Shown: positions 50,170-60,414, numbered from the stretch's first letter. The stretch: 64,000 nucleotides of DNA from Rhizobium sp. BT04 (GCF_030053135.1 NZ_CP125652.1:2966001-3030000), one strand, 5' to 3'. Made by a program: numbers and translations. The notes: generated by a model not told the origin, from the sequence alone.

Positions 50170-50697
50170 ATGACAACGATCATTACAGTTCGAAAAGGCG
50201 GCAAGGTGGTGATGGCGGGCGACGGCCAGGTGAGCCTCGGCCAGAGCGTCATGAAGGGCAATGCCCGCAAGGTGCGCCGCATCGGCAAGGGCGAGGTGAT
50301 CGCCGGTTTCGCCGGCGCCACGGCCGATGCCTTTACCCTGCTCGAGAGGCTTGAAAAGAAGCTGGAGCAATATCCCGGCCAGCTGATGCGCGCCGCCGTC
50401 GAGCTCGCCAAGGACTGGCGCACCGACAAATACCTGCGTAATCTCGAAGCCATGATGCTCGTCGCCGACAAGTCGATCACGCTGGCGATCACCGGCAATG
50501 GCGACGTCCTGGAGCCTGAGCATGGCACGACGGCGATCGGTTCGGGCGGCAATTTTGCCTTTGCCGCCGCCCGCGCGCTGATGGATACCGACAAATCGGC
50601 CGAAGAGATCGCGCGTCGCGCCCTCGATATCGCTGCCGACATCTGCGTCTACACCAACCACAACATCGTGGTGGAATCCTTGGATGTCGAAGGCTGA
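50170..50697 (+). CDS. hslV: ATP-dependent protease subunit HslV
   Basis: 175 residues from ATG 50170. After Met removal, Thr2 of TTIITVRKG is the N-terminal nucleophile; [14 protein letters not shown] near 18 is the family core. HslV is the proteasome-like peptidase of the HslUV protease. It diverges from hisB with a 177-base gap. hslU follows after 119 bases; the gap shows only a weak palindrome near 50706-50726 that may attenuate read-through. Confidence 0.95.
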   Translation: MTTIITVRKGGKVVMAGDGQVSLGQSVMKGNARKVRRIGKGEVIAGFAGATADAFTLLERLEKKLEQYPGQLMRAAVELAKDWRTDKYLRNLEAMMLVADKSITLAITGNGDVLEPEHGTTAIGSGGNFAFAAARALMDTDKSAEEIARRALDIAADICVYTNHNIVVESLDVEG

Positions 50698-50816
50698 ACC
50701 GCATGCCGCCTAGGCGCTTGGCCTAGACGAGACAGGCCTTCGAGGACTTGGCGAAACAACGACGAATTACGGCCGGGCGCTGCTGATGGCCCGGGCCGCC
50801 AGGAGAATGACACCCA

Positions 50817-52124
50817 ATGACGACTTTTTCCCCCCGCGAGATCGTGTCCGAACTCGACCGCTACATTATCGGCCAGCATGATGCTAAACGCGCTGTCGCG
50901 ATTGCGCTGCGCAACCGCTGGCGCCGCCAGCAGCTGGACCCCAGCCTGCGCGACGAAGTCATGCCGAAGAACATTCTGATGATCGGCCCGACCGGTGTCG
51001 GTAAGACCGAGATCTCGCGGCGCCTGGCAAAACTCGCCGGCGCACCCTTCATCAAGGTGGAAGCCACCAAATTCACCGAAGTCGGATATGTCGGCCGCGA
51101 TGTCGAGCAGATCATCCGCGATCTGGTCGAGGTCGGCATCGGCCTGGTGCGCGAGAAGAAGCGGGCCGAGGTCCAGGCCAAGGCGCATGTCAGCGCCGAG
51201 GAGCGTGTTCTCGATGCGCTGGTCGGCACCACCGCGTCGCCCGCCACCCGCGAAAACTTCCGCAAGAAGTTGAGGGACGGCGAACTCGACGACAAGGAAA
51301 TCGATATCGAGGTGGCTGATGCCGGTTCCGGCATGGGCGGCTTCGAAATACCCGGCATGCCCGGCGCCAATATCGGCGTGCTCAACCTGTCGGAAATGTT
51401 CGGCAAGGCGATGGGTGGGCGCACTAAGAAGGTCCGCACGACGGTCAAGGCCTCCTACAGCGACCTGATCCGCGATGAATCCGACAAGCTGATCGACAAT
51501 GAGGTGATCCAGCGCGAGGCCGTTCGCTCCACCGAGAATGACGGTATCGTCTTCCTTGACGAAATCGACAAGATCGCCGCCCGCGACGGCGGCATGGGCG
51601 CCGGGGTTTCCCGTGAAGGCGTCCAGCGTGACCTTCTGCCGCTCGTCGAAGGCACGACGGTCTCGACCAAATACGGGCCTGTCAAAACAGACCATATCCT
51701 CTTTATCGCCTCCGGCGCCTTCCATGTCTCCAAACCCTCGGATCTTCTCCCCGAGCTGCAGGGCCGCCTGCCGATCCGTGTCGAATTGCGTCCGCTGAAC
51801 AAGGAGGATTTCCGCCGGATCCTCACCGAGACGGAGGCAAGCCTCATCCGCCAGTATCGCGCGCTGATGGAAACCGAAAGCCTGAGCCTCGAATTCACCG
51901 ACGATGCGATCGATGCGCTGGCCGATGTCGCCGTGCATCTGAACTCCTCCGTCGAGAACATCGGCGCCCGCCGTCTGCAGACGGTGATGGAACGGGTTTT
52001 GGACGACATTTCCTACAACGCGCCGGATCGCGGCGGCACAGCGATCACGATCGACGCGGCCTATGTGCGCGAACATGTCGGCGATCTCGCGCAGAATACC
52101 GATCTGTCGCGCTTCATTCTGTGA
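50817..52124 (+). CDS. hslU: HslU, ATPase subunit of the HslUV protease
   Basis: 435 residues. HslU unfolds substrates with ATP and feeds them to HslV. Walker A GPTGVGKT is at 57-64, the inserted I-domain spans about 110-230, Walker B FLDEIDKI near 246, and the C-terminal RFIL tail ends the protein, which in HslU docks into HslV and activates it. Full length with no gaps. An intrinsic terminator follows. Confidence 0.96.
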   Translation: MTTFSPREIVSELDRYIIGQHDAKRAVAIALRNRWRRQQLDPSLRDEVMPKNILMIGPTGVGKTEISRRLAKLAGAPFIKVEATKFTEVGYVGRDVEQIIRDLVEVGIGLVREKKRAEVQAKAHVSAEERVLDALVGTTASPATRENFRKKLRDGELDDKEIDIEVADAGSGMGGFEIPGMPGANIGVLNLSEMFGKAMGGRTKKVRTTVKASYSDLIRDESDKLIDNEVIQREAVRSTENDGIVFLDEIDKIAARDGGMGAGVSREGVQRDLLPLVEGTTVSTKYGPVKTDHILFIASGAFHVSKPSDLLPELQGRLPIRVELRPLNKEDFRRILTETEASLIRQYRALMETESLSLEFTDDAIDALADVAVHLNSSVENIGARRLQTVMERVLDDISYNAPDRGGTAITIDAAYVREHVGDLAQNTDLSRFIL

Positions 52125-52192
52125 TATCGGCGCACCGGTCCATGTCTTTCCCGATGTGAATGCCGGATTGTGACGAACTCCACTCTCGACAG

Positions 52193-52230
52193 CGGGCCTT
52201 TTCCTTTTTAGGGAAGGCCCGTTTTGTTTT
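52193..52230 (+). terminator. Intrinsic terminator after hslU
   Basis: CGGGCCTT (52193-52200) pairs with AAGGCCCG (52214-52221) and a small internal bulge, followed by TTTTGTTTT. Confidence 0.82.
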
Positions 52231-52314
52231 CCGCTCCGGCTTTATTCGGCCAAGATTCTGGTCCAGTCAGCCGCATCGCAAGCAGGACGATGGAACGGGA
52301 CGGGATAGCGGATC

Positions 52315-53262
52315 GTGCGACGCCTTTTGACAAGCCTTTTGATTGCCGTTGCCCTGGTGAATTCGGCGCCTGCCTTCGCCATGCAGACGGTGCCGGCGGG
52401 CAACCGTCACGCCGAGCAGCCCGACATTCCCGGCGCTTCCATCCGGCGCACCAAGGGCACCAAGAGCAGCTTCGATCTGAAATATGAAAAGGTCCACGAG
52501 CTTCTGGCGACCGATCACGAGCTGATGGCCAAGATCCGCAAGGTCTCCAGCGCTTACGGCATCAATCCCATCCATGTCGTCGGCGCGATCGTCGGCGAGC
52601 ACACCTATAATGTCGATGCCTACGACCGCCTGCAGGCCTATTATGTCAAGGCCGCTTCCTATGCCGGGGAAAGTTTCCGCTTCGCCTATGACGGCGAAAA
52701 CGTCGACGATTTCGTGGTGCGGCCGCAATTTGCCGAATGTAAGGGCAAGAGTGATTCCTACACGCTCTGGTCCTGCCGCGAAGATGTCTGGGAAAGCGAT
52801 TTCCGCGGCAAGACGGTTGATGGTAAGAGCTTCCCCAACAATCGCTTCAGCGCGGTCTTCTTCCAGCCCTTCTATGCCGGCCAGACCTTCGGTCTCGGCC
52901 AGGTTAATCCGTTGACGGCGCTGATGCTCTCCGATCTCGTTTCCCGCGTGTCCGGTTATCCGAAACTCAACGAGAAGAACGCCGGCGCCGTCTACAAGTC
53001 CATCATGGATCCCGATATCTCGCTGGCTTTCGTCGCGGCTTCGATCCGCAGGTCGATCGACGATTACAAGGAGATCGCCGGCATGGACATCTCGGGCAAT
53101 CCCGGCCTGACGGCGACGCTGTACAATGTCGGCAATTCGCGCCAGCGCGCCGCCGCCCTTGCAGCCAAGAACCGCGGCGCCGGTGCGACCGCCTGGCCGG
53201 AAGAGAATTATTACGGCTGGCTGATCAACGACAAGCTGGACGAACTCAAGGGCCTGCTCTAG
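52315..53262 (+). CDS. DUF1402 protein, exported, lysozyme-like
   Basis: 315 residues from GTG 52315. An N-terminal signal peptide (about 1-22, LLTSLLIAVALVNSAPAFA) predicts export to the periplasm. The body is typical of DUF1402, whose fold resembles lysozyme-type muramidases: IVGEHTYNVD near 98 offers the candidate glutamate and GQTFGLGQVNPLTA near 195 resembles the transglycosylase GLGQ motif. Activity on peptidoglycan is plausible but unproven. It stands between the hslU terminator and a cytochrome P450 gene 47 bases on. Confidence 0.82.
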   Translation: MRRLLTSLLIAVALVNSAPAFAMQTVPAGNRHAEQPDIPGASIRRTKGTKSSFDLKYEKVHELLATDHELMAKIRKVSSAYGINPIHVVGAIVGEHTYNVDAYDRLQAYYVKAASYAGESFRFAYDGENVDDFVVRPQFAECKGKSDSYTLWSCREDVWESDFRGKTVDGKSFPNNRFSAVFFQPFYAGQTFGLGQVNPLTALMLSDLVSRVSGYPKLNEKNAGAVYKSIMDPDISLAFVAASIRRSIDDYKEIAGMDISGNPGLTATLYNVGNSRQRAAALAAKNRGAGATAWPEENYYGWLINDKLDELKGLL

Positions 53263-53309
53263 CTTCAAGCTTGCCGGGAAGACGTGATCTTCCCCGAAAG
53301 GCTTTTCCA

Positions 53310-54722
53310 ATGGACATGCGTCCGGACCCCTTCGTTCCGCCGGCACCGCTGCCGCGCACCGTGCCGCCGAGCCGGCTGGACATCATCCGCATCATCCTGC
53401 GCAACCCGCTCGAACTCTGGGGCGAGCCGTCGTACACGCTGCCCTGGATCAAGACGAGCTTCTTCGGGCAACATACCCTGATCGTCAACGATCCCGGCCT
53501 GATCAAACATGTGCTGGTCGACAATGCCAATAATTACCGCATGTCGGACATTCGCCAGCTCGTTCTGCGTCCGATCCTCCGTGACGGCCTTCTGACCGCC
53601 GAAGGTCCGGTCTGGAAGAGATCACGCAAGGCGGTGGCGCCTATTTTTACGCCCCGCCATGCCCAAGGCTTCGCCGGGCAGATGCTGCGCCAGTCCGAAG
53701 ACTACGTTCGCAAATATGAGAGCGCAGGCGAGACCGGCGATATTTTCGATATCAGCACCGACATGACCGAGCTGACCTTCGCTATCCTCGCGGACACGCT
53801 GTTTTCAGGTGAAATCGTCACCTCGAGCGGCCATTTCGCCGACGACGTCAATGAACTTCTGCATCGCATGGGCCGCATCGATCCGATGGATCTGATGCGC
53901 GCTCCGTCCTGGGTTCCACGTGTGACACGCATCGGCGGTCAGAAAGTGCTGGAGAAATTTCGCGCCATCGTGCGTGACACGATGGATATGCGGCTCGCAA
54001 AGATGAAGACGGATCGCGGCACCGCGCCCGAGGATTTCCTGACGCTGCTGCTGGAACAGGCCGGTCCCGACGGGCTGACGAAGGAAGAAATCGAAGACAA
54101 TATTCTGACCTTCATCGGCGCGGGGCATGAGACCACGGCGCGGGCCTTGGCCTGGACGCTCTATTGCGTATCGAACAGCCCGCATATCCGCGAGGCGATG
54201 GAACAAGAAATCGACGCGGTGCTCGCCACGGAGGCCGAACCGGTGGAATGGCTGGATATGATGCCGCAGACGCGCGCCGCCTTCGAGGAGGCTTTGCGCC
54301 TCTACCCGCCGGCGCCATCGATCAATCGCGCCGCCATATCGGATGATTCCTGGACGAGTGCAAAGGGCGAGCGGGTCGAGATCGAGGCCGATGTCACGGT
54401 GCTCATCATGCCCTGGACGCTGCATCGCCACGAACTTCACTGGGACAGGCCGCGCGCCTATATGCCCGAGCGCTTCCTGCCGGAAAATCGCGGCTCTATC
54501 GGCCGCTTCCAGTTCTTGCCTTTCGGCGCCGGTCCGCGTGTCTGCATCGGCGCAACCTTTGCGCTTCAGGAGGCGGTGATTGCCCTTGCCGTCCTGATGC
54601 ATCGCTATCGCTTCGATTCCACCGGTCAGACCCATCCCTGGCCGGTGCAGAAACTGACGACGCAGCCGCAGAACGGGCTGCCGATGCGCGTCACGCCGCG
54701 CATAATTTCCACGAAAGCATAA
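53310..54722 (+). CDS. Cytochrome P450
   Basis: 470 residues from ATG 53310 with GAAAGG upstream; the frame is open to 53271. The haem-ligand loop FGAGPRVCIG carries Cys412, the I-helix oxygen-activating GAGHETTA is near 272, and FEEALRLYPP holds ExxR. No membrane anchor is visible and no reductase or ferredoxin gene is adjacent, so electrons must come from elsewhere. Its length is somewhat above the usual 400-residue soluble bacterial P450s, resembling fatty-acid-type families. The substrate cannot be named. Confidence 0.92.
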   Translation: MDMRPDPFVPPAPLPRTVPPSRLDIIRIILRNPLELWGEPSYTLPWIKTSFFGQHTLIVNDPGLIKHVLVDNANNYRMSDIRQLVLRPILRDGLLTAEGPVWKRSRKAVAPIFTPRHAQGFAGQMLRQSEDYVRKYESAGETGDIFDISTDMTELTFAILADTLFSGEIVTSSGHFADDVNELLHRMGRIDPMDLMRAPSWVPRVTRIGGQKVLEKFRAIVRDTMDMRLAKMKTDRGTAPEDFLTLLLEQAGPDGLTKEEIEDNILTFIGAGHETTARALAWTLYCVSNSPHIREAMEQEIDAVLATEAEPVEWLDMMPQTRAAFEEALRLYPPAPSINRAAISDDSWTSAKGERVEIEADVTVLIMPWTLHRHELHWDRPRAYMPERFLPENRGSIGRFQFLPFGAGPRVCIGATFALQEAVIALAVLMHRYRFDSTGQTHPWPVQKLTTQPQNGLPMRVTPRIISTKA

Positions 54723-54807
54723 ATCTTTCGAATTATTGCGGAATTGACTGTGAATGAAAGCCGCGCAAAGTGGCAGCATTCAAAGTTGTTGCCAGGGAGA
54801 ATGCCGC

Positions 54808-56976
54808 ATGAGCCGCGTTGATAAGAACGGTCTTGCCGTCGAAACCGTCCTTCATGATTTCCTCGTCAAGGAGGTGCTGCCGGGTCTGGCGGTCGATGCG
54901 GATAAGTTCTTTGCCGATTTTTCGGCTGTAGTCCACGACCTCGCCCCGAAGAACCGTGCGCTGCTGGCAAAACGCGACGAGCTGCAGGTCAAGATCGACG
55001 ACTGGTATCGCCTGCATGGCGCGCCTGCCGATATGGACGAATACCAGTCCTTCCTCCGCGAAATCGGTTATCTCCTGCCGGAGGGATCGGACTTCCAGGT
55101 TTCGACCCAAAATGTCGATCCGGAGATCGCCTCGATCGCCGGCCCGCAGCTGGTCGTTCCGGTCATGAATGCCCGCTACGCCCTGAACGCTGCCAATGCC
55201 CGCTGGGGCTCGCTCTATGATGCGCTCTATGGCACCGACGCCATTCCCGAAACTGACGGCGCTGAAAAGGGCAAGAGCTACAATCCGAAGCGTGGCGAGA
55301 AGGTTATCGCCTGGGTGCGCGATTTCCTCGATACGTCAGCACCGCTGCAGGATAGCAGCTGGAAGGATGTCGGCAGCTTGGTCGTCAAGGATGGAGCGTT
55401 GGCCATCAGATCGATTGATGGCGAGCAGACCATGCTGAAGGATGGCGGGCATTTTGCCGGCTATCGCGGCGATGCCGCCGCCCCGACCCATATTCTCCTG
55501 AAGAACAACGGCATTCACATCGAAATCGTCATCGACGCGGCAACGACGATCGGGAAAGCCGATCCGGCTCATATTTCCGATGTCTGGCTGGAATCGGCAA
55601 TCACCACCATCATGGACTGCGAGGATTCGATTGCCGCCGTCGATGCCGAGGACAAGGTCACTGTCTATCGCAACTGGCTCGGCCTGATGAAAGGCGATCT
55701 GCAGGAGGAGGTGGCAAAGGGCGGGACGAGCTTCGTGCGCAAGCTCAATCCGGATCTGCAATATACCGGTCCGGACGGGAGCTCCTTCGAGCTGCACCGC
55801 CGCTCGCTGATGCTGGTGCGCAATGTCGGCCACCTCATGACCAATCCGGCGATCCTCGATCGCGACGGCAATGAAGTGCCTGAGGGCATCATGGATGCTG
55901 TCATCACCGGCCTGATCGCGCTTTACGATATCGGCCCGGCCGGCCGGCGGAAGAATTCCCGCGCCGGCTCCATGTATGTGGTCAAGCCGAAGATGCATGG
56001 GCCTGAGGAAGTCGCCTTCGCCGTCGAGATTTTCTCGCGGGTCGAAGATGCGCTTGGGCTGGCGCGCAACACCATCAAGATGGGCATCATGGATGAGGAG
56101 CGCCGCACGACGGTCAATCTCAAGGAATGCATCCGTGCCGCCCGTGAGCGCGTCGTCTTCATCAATACCGGCTTCCTCGATCGCACCGGCGACGAGATCC
56201 ACACCTCGATGGAAGCCGGCCCGATGATTCGCAAGGGCGATATGCGCCAGGCGGCCTGGATTTCGGCCTATGAGAACTGGAATGTCGACATCGGCCTCGA
56301 ATGCGGCCTTGCCGGCCATGCCCAGATCGGCAAGGGCATGTGGGCGATGCCGGATCTGATGGCGGCGATGCTGGAACAGAAGATCGCCCACCCGAAGGCC
56401 GGCGCCAACACCGCCTGGGTGCCGTCGCCGACGGCCGCCACCCTGCACGCCACCCATTATCACCGGGTCAATGTCGCCCGAGTCCAGCAGGGATTGAAGG
56501 ACCGGGCCCGCGCCAAGCTCTCGGATATTCTCTCCGTACCGGTAGCGGTGCGGCCGAACTGGACGCCGGAGGAAATCCAGCGCGAGCTCGACAACAATGC
56601 CCAGGGCATCCTCGGCTACGTCGTGCGCTGGGTCGATCAGGGTGTTGGTTGCTCGAAGGTGCCCGACATCAACAATGTCGGCCTGATGGAGGATCGCGCC
56701 ACCTTGCGCATCTCGGCCCAGCACATGGCGAACTGGCTGCATCATAAGGTCGTCACCGAGGCTCAGATCGTCGAAACGATGAAGCGCATGGCCGCCGTCG
56801 TCGACCGGCAGAACGAGCAGGACCCCGCCTATCGGCCAATGGCCGGCAATTTCGACGGCTCGATCGCCTTCCAGGCCGCCCTCGATCTCGTCCTGAAGGG
56901 CAGGGAGCAGCCGAACGGCTACACCGAGCCGGTGCTTCACCGCCGCCGCCTCGAACTCAAGGCGCAGCAGACATAA
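54808..56976 (+). CDS. glcB: Malate synthase G
   Basis: 722 residues from ATG 54808 with GGGAG 7 bases upstream; the open frame goes on to 54754. GlcB condenses glyoxylate with acetyl-CoA to malate, letting cells use glycolate or two-carbon compounds. The long G form is clear from the N-terminal helical clasp, the TIM-barrel motif [18 protein letters not shown] near 270 and [16 protein letters not shown] near 427, with the catalytic aspartate in the C-terminal barrel and end block. The gene stands alone and ends at a strong terminator. Confidence 0.95.
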   Translation: MSRVDKNGLAVETVLHDFLVKEVLPGLAVDADKFFADFSAVVHDLAPKNRALLAKRDELQVKIDDWYRLHGAPADMDEYQSFLREIGYLLPEGSDFQVSTQNVDPEIASIAGPQLVVPVMNARYALNAANARWGSLYDALYGTDAIPETDGAEKGKSYNPKRGEKVIAWVRDFLDTSAPLQDSSWKDVGSLVVKDGALAIRSIDGEQTMLKDGGHFAGYRGDAAAPTHILLKNNGIHIEIVIDAATTIGKADPAHISDVWLESAITTIMDCEDSIAAVDAEDKVTVYRNWLGLMKGDLQEEVAKGGTSFVRKLNPDLQYTGPDGSSFELHRRSLMLVRNVGHLMTNPAILDRDGNEVPEGIMDAVITGLIALYDIGPAGRRKNSRAGSMYVVKPKMHGPEEVAFAVEIFSRVEDALGLARNTIKMGIMDEERRTTVNLKECIRAARERVVFINTGFLDRTGDEIHTSMEAGPMIRKGDMRQAAWISAYENWNVDIGLECGLAGHAQIGKGMWAMPDLMAAMLEQKIAHPKAGANTAWVPSPTAATLHATHYHRVNVARVQQGLKDRARAKLSDILSVPVAVRPNWTPEEIQRELDNNAQGILGYVVRWVDQGVGCSKVPDINNVGLMEDRATLRISAQHMANWLHHKVVTEAQIVETMKRMAAVVDRQNEQDPAYRPMAGNFDGSIAFQAALDLVLKGREQPNGYTEPVLHRRRLELKAQQT

Positions 56977-56987
56977 CGGAGCATATG

Positions 56988-57025
56988 AAAAGGCCGCCGG
57001 AACGACAGTCCCGGCGGCCTTTTTT
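56988..57025 (+). terminator. Intrinsic terminator after glcB
   Basis: AAAAGGCCGCCGG (56988-57000) pairs with CCGGCGGCCTTTTT (57011-57024) across a 10-base loop. It faces the convergent L,D-transpeptidase gene, and the AAAA on the left makes it usable in both directions. Confidence 0.87.
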
Positions 57026-57046
57026 ATACCGAATTCGATATCTAGC

Positions 57047-57730
57047 TTACTGGATGACGATGACCTTGGACGTGCCCTTGCCGGGACGGACGCGGCTGTA
57101 GAGGTCGATGACGTCCTGGTTCATCAGCCGAATGCAGCCCGAGGAAGCGGCGGTGCCGATCGAGGCCCATTCCGGCGTGCCGTGCAGGCGGAACAGCGTG
57201 TCCTTCCCGTCCTCGTTGAAGAGATACATGGCGCGTGCGCCGAGCGGATTGCTGAGACCCGGGCCCATGCCGTCTTCGACGTATTTGGCGACATCAGGAC
57301 GGCGGACAGCCATTTCCTTCGGCGGGTGCCAGGTCGGCCATTCCTGCTTCCAGGCGACGTAGGCGGTGCCGGCCCATGCGAAGCCCTGCTTGCCGACGCC
57401 GATGCCGTAGCGCATCGCCTTGCCGTTGGCCAGGATGTAATAGAGGAAGCGCTCGCGCGTGTTGACGATGATCGTGCCGGGACGCTCGGTGGTCTCGTAG
57501 TTGACAACCTGGCGGCGGAACTGCGGCTTGACCCGGCTGATCGGGATCGCCGGCAGCGAGTATCCGGCATCCTTCGTCACGCCGTAGGCGTCATCGAAGA
57601 TCTGGGCCGTCTGTACTGTCGGACCTGCGCCCTTGTTGTCGACGGACGCGCTGTCTGAGCTCGTGGAGCAACCGGCCAGAGCGAGCGTCGTCAGCAGGCC
57701 AAATACAGGGAATGCATTGCGGATGCGCAT
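57047..57730 (-). CDS. L,D-transpeptidase (YkuD domain) lipoprotein
   Basis: 227 residues from ATG 57730; the frame is open to 57778. The N-terminus is a lipoprotein signal (FGLLTTLALAGC, lipobox Cys near 20), so it is probably attached to the outer or inner membrane facing the periplasm. The YkuD domain (about 90-225) has HGTPEW and SSGCIRL with the catalytic Cys199. It forms 3-3 crosslinks or attaches proteins to peptidoglycan; polar-growing rhizobia encode many such enzymes. It diverges from mmcB; the gap holds a CtrA-like site at 57791-57805. Confidence 0.92.
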   Translation of the reverse strand: MRIRNAFPVFGLLTTLALAGCSTSSDSASVDNKGAGPTVQTAQIFDDAYGVTKDAGYSLPAIPISRVKPQFRRQVVNYETTERPGTIIVNTRERFLYYILANGKAMRYGIGVGKQGFAWAGTAYVAWKQEWPTWHPPKEMAVRRPDVAKYVEDGMGPGLSNPLGARAMYLFNEDGKDTLFRLHGTPEWASIGTAASSGCIRLMNQDVIDLYSRVRPGKGTSKVIVIQ

Positions 57731-57790
57731 AGATAACTCTTGAAGTTTTGGGGGCAAGGAGAACAGTCTTTCGACCATCGTTGATTATGG

Positions 57791-57805
57791 TTTATTTTCG
57801 ATTAA
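57791..57805. promoter_or_regulatory. CtrA-like box between the L,D-transpeptidase gene and mmcB
   Basis: TTTA (57791-57794), seven bases, then TTAA (57802-57805): one mismatch from the alphaproteobacterial CtrA consensus TTAA-N7-TTAA. It lies 61 bases upstream of the L,D-transpeptidase ATG on the minus strand and 106 bases upstream of mmcB. A single near-match in an AT-rich patch is weak evidence. Confidence 0.3.
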
Positions 57806-57910
57806 CTTGCGCTTTGCAAGGCTACTGCAGCGCGGCAAATCCGTCTGCCGCGCAAACTAGAAGCGCATGGTTTTTTTGCAACAACACGCCAGCCCCTGCG
57901 ATGGTTATCC

Positions 57911-58405
57911 ATGACGATTTTGAGCGTTTACAATAACAATCCGTTAATCGACGGCCGGCAATCGGACAGGGCCATGATGGTGCGGCGGGGAACGCAGATT
58001 TTGCTGCATGAAATGCGCCATGCTGTGCTGCCCGAACTGCCGCTGGCGAGCGGCCGCCGTGCCGATCTGATCACGGTTTCGGAAAAGGGCGAGGTCTGGA
58101 TTATCGAAATCAAGACGTCGATCGAGGATTTCAGGGTGGATCGCAAATGGCCGGAATACAGGCTGCATTGCGACCGCCTGTTCTTCGCGACTCATAAGGA
58201 TGTGCCGCTCGACATCTTTCCCGAGGAGTGCGGGCTTTTCCTCTCGGATGGTTATGGCGCGCATATGATTCGCGAGGCGCCGGAACACCGCATGGCGCCC
58301 GCCACACGAAAATCCGTCACACTCAATTTCTCGCGCGCCGCCGCGCAACGGCTGATGATGGCCGAATGGGCGAGCGGGAAGCCGTTTACCGTGGACGATG
58401 TCTGA
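57911..58405 (+). CDS. mmcB: MmcB-family DNA repair protein
   Basis: 164 residues. MmcB was defined in Caulobacter as a protein needed for resistance to mitomycin C, outside the SOS response. The sequence has a PD-(D/E)xK-like core: GRRADLI near 47-53 then WIIEIKTS near 63-70, which fits an endonuclease fold with the Asp and Glu-x-Lys. It is typical of alphaproteobacteria. It converges with actR, which ends 12 bases after it, so no terminator has room except in that overlap. Confidence 0.88.
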   Translation: MTILSVYNNNPLIDGRQSDRAMMVRRGTQILLHEMRHAVLPELPLASGRRADLITVSEKGEVWIIEIKTSIEDFRVDRKWPEYRLHCDRLFFATHKDVPLDIFPEECGLFLSDGYGAHMIREAPEHRMAPATRKSVTLNFSRAAAQRLMMAEWASGKPFTVDDV

Positions 58406-58417
58406 TGCTGCGCCTGC

Positions 58418-58996
58418 TTATTTCGGCGCGCGTTTGGCAAGGATGCGCTGCAGCGTCCGCCGATGCATGTTGAGCCGGCGCGCCGTTTCGGAGACGTTGC
58501 GCTCGCACATTTCATAGACCCGCTGGATATGTTCCCAGCGCACCCGGTCGGCCGACATCGGGTTCTCGGGAAGCTCCGCCTTTTCGCCCGGCCGCTGCGT
58601 CAACGCCGAAAACACGTCGTCGGCATCCGCAGGCTTTGCCAGGTAGTCGACGGCGCCGAGCTTCACCGCCGTCACCGCCGTTGCGATATTGCCGTAGCCG
58701 GTCAGGACGATGATTCGCGTGTCGTCGCGCCGCTGGCGGATGGCTTCGATGACGTCGAGCCCGTTGCCGTCGCCGAGCCTGAGATCGACCACCGCATATT
58801 TCGGCGGGCGGCCTTTCGATTTTGCGACGCCTTCCGCCACTGATTCGGCCGTCTCCACGTCGAAACCGCGCGTCTCCATCGCCCGGGCCAGGCGGCGCAG
58901 GAATGGTCCGTCGTCGTCGACGATCAGCAGGCTGGCGTCAGGACCGATATGGTCTTCATCGGACGCGGCGAAATTGTCATGATTCTGTTCTGTCAT
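58418..58996 (-). CDS. actR: Response regulator ActR (RegA/PrrA type)
   Basis: 192 residues from ATG 58996; the open frame goes on to 59035. Receiver domain about 22-135 with phospho-acceptor Asp71 in VVDLRLGDGNG, then a Fis-type HTH at the C-terminus (VSETARRLNMHRRTLQRIL). There is no AAA+ domain between, unlike NtrC. ActR controls redox, carbon, nitrogen and acid-tolerance genes in S. meliloti and relatives. actS lies upstream on the same strand with a 67-base gap. Confidence 0.93.
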   Translation of the reverse strand: MTEQNHDNFAASDEDHIGPDASLLIVDDDGPFLRRLARAMETRGFDVETAESVAEGVAKSKGRPPKYAVVDLRLGDGNGLDVIEAIRQRRDDTRIIVLTGYGNIATAVTAVKLGAVDYLAKPADADDVFSALTQRPGEKAELPENPMSADRVRWEHIQRVYEMCERNVSETARRLNMHRRTLQRILAKRAPK

Positions 58997-59063
58997 CGTC
59001 TCGGCCCCGGCGGTTGAGCGCACGAACTCCGTCAACCGCTCTTTCCTGTTTATGCCGACAAAG

Positions 59064-60392
59064 TCATTTTGTCGAATTTGCGTCGATCAGCATGCGCGGC
59101 CATTCGATTCGGATGCGTGCACCCGCACTTTCCGGGTCGCGGTTCTCGAAAACCAGCGATGCGCCGGAGCGCTCCAGCAACGTCTTGGCGATGAAAAGTC
59201 CAAGCCCGAGGCCGCCAGCCGTATCCTCCTTCTGCCGCTTGGTCACATAAGGCTCGCCGATCCGCGTCAGAATGTCAGGCGCATAACCATTACCGTCGTC
59301 CTCGATGACGATCAGAACTTTGTCGTGATCGTGCTCGACGGTGACGATCACTTTCTCCCGCGCATAATCGACGGCGTTTTCGATCAGATTGCCGAGCCCG
59401 TACATGATGCCGGCGTTGCGGTCGGTCACCGGCTCGTCCTTGCGTGGGCTTTTTTCGATCAGCTCGAGCGTGATGCCGAATTCCCGGTGCGGCGCGACGA
59501 TCTCCTCGATCATCGAGGAAAGCGGCAGCCGGCGCATATGGGCTTCGCCTTCGGAGGAGAGTGTCGTCAGCCGCCGCAGGATGTCACGGCAGCGTTCGCT
59601 CTGGCTGCGCAGCAACATCACATCCTCGCGGAAACGATCGTCGTCCTTGAGTTCGCGCTCCATTTCCTTGGCGACGACGCTGATCGTCGCAAGCGGCGTG
59701 CCGAGTTCATGTGCGGCAGCCGCGGCAAGCCCGTCGAGCTGCGAAAGGTGCTTTTCCCGCTGCAGCACCAGTTCGGTCGCCGCCAGCGCATCGGCAAGCT
59801 GGCTCGCTTCCATCGACACCCGATAGGCATAGAAGGCGGCAAACGCCATCGTCGAGGCGATCGAGCACCAGACACCGAACTGCATGACGTTGTGGACGTT
59901 GATCTCGACGCCGTCGAACCAGGGCAGCGGAAAGGGCGAAAAGGCAAGCACCGTGATGCAGACCATCGCAAAGCCGATCAGCGCCGTGCTGTAACGGATC
60001 GGCTGTGAGGCAAAGGAGATGATGACGGGCACGCAGACGAGCGCTGCGAAAGGATTGGCAAGACCGCCGGTGATGAAGAGCAGCGCACAGAGCTGCAGAA
60101 GATCGAAGCCGAGCAGAGCGAAGGCGGCCGGCGCCTCCAGCCTATGCGTCGGCGGATAGCGGATCGTCAGGTAGAAATTCACCCAGGCGAGCGCGGCGAT
60201 CAGCGAAGAGCTGGCAATCAGCGGCAAGGGAAATTTCAGCCAGAAGGCCACGATGAAGACCGTTAGCGCCTGTCCGCCGACCGCCAGCCAGCGCAGCCGC
60301 ACCAGCGTCTGCAAACGCAGCCTGCGGCTGCTGTGCCGGTCCTCCCGCGTATGGCTTTCCGTCTTGTCGATCATGCCAGGCTTGTCGATCAT
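59064..60392 (-). CDS. actS: Redox sensor histidine kinase ActS (RegB/PrrB type)
   Basis: 442 residues from ATG 60392, which has AGGGAG 7 bases upstream; the frame is open to 60515 inside hrpB. Six membrane segments lie at about 40-190. The quinone-sensing heptapeptide GGxxNPF is GGLANPF at 109-115. His228 in AAAHELGTPLATI is the phospho-acceptor, and Cys268 in SERCRDIL matches the redox-active cysteine of RegB. HATPase_c boxes follow (GLGNLIENAVD, DDGNGYAPD, GGLGLGLFIA). The first ten codons begin with a tandem MIDKPG-MIDK duplication. It phosphorylates ActR. Confidence 0.93.
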   Translation of the reverse strand: MIDKPGMIDKTESHTREDRHSSRRLRLQTLVRLRWLAVGGQALTVFIVAFWLKFPLPLIASSSLIAALAWVNFYLTIRYPPTHRLEAPAAFALLGFDLLQLCALLFITGGLANPFAALVCVPVIISFASQPIRYSTALIGFAMVCITVLAFSPFPLPWFDGVEINVHNVMQFGVWCSIASTMAFAAFYAYRVSMEASQLADALAATELVLQREKHLSQLDGLAAAAAHELGTPLATISVVAKEMERELKDDDRFREDVMLLRSQSERCRDILRRLTTLSSEGEAHMRRLPLSSMIEEIVAPHREFGITLELIEKSPRKDEPVTDRNAGIMYGLGNLIENAVDYAREKVIVTVEHDHDKVLIVIEDDGNGYAPDILTRIGEPYVTKRQKEDTAGGLGLGLFIAKTLLERSGASLVFENRDPESAGARIRIEWPRMLIDANSTK

Positions 60393-60414
60393 GCCGGGGC
60401 TCCCTGAATGGCTC

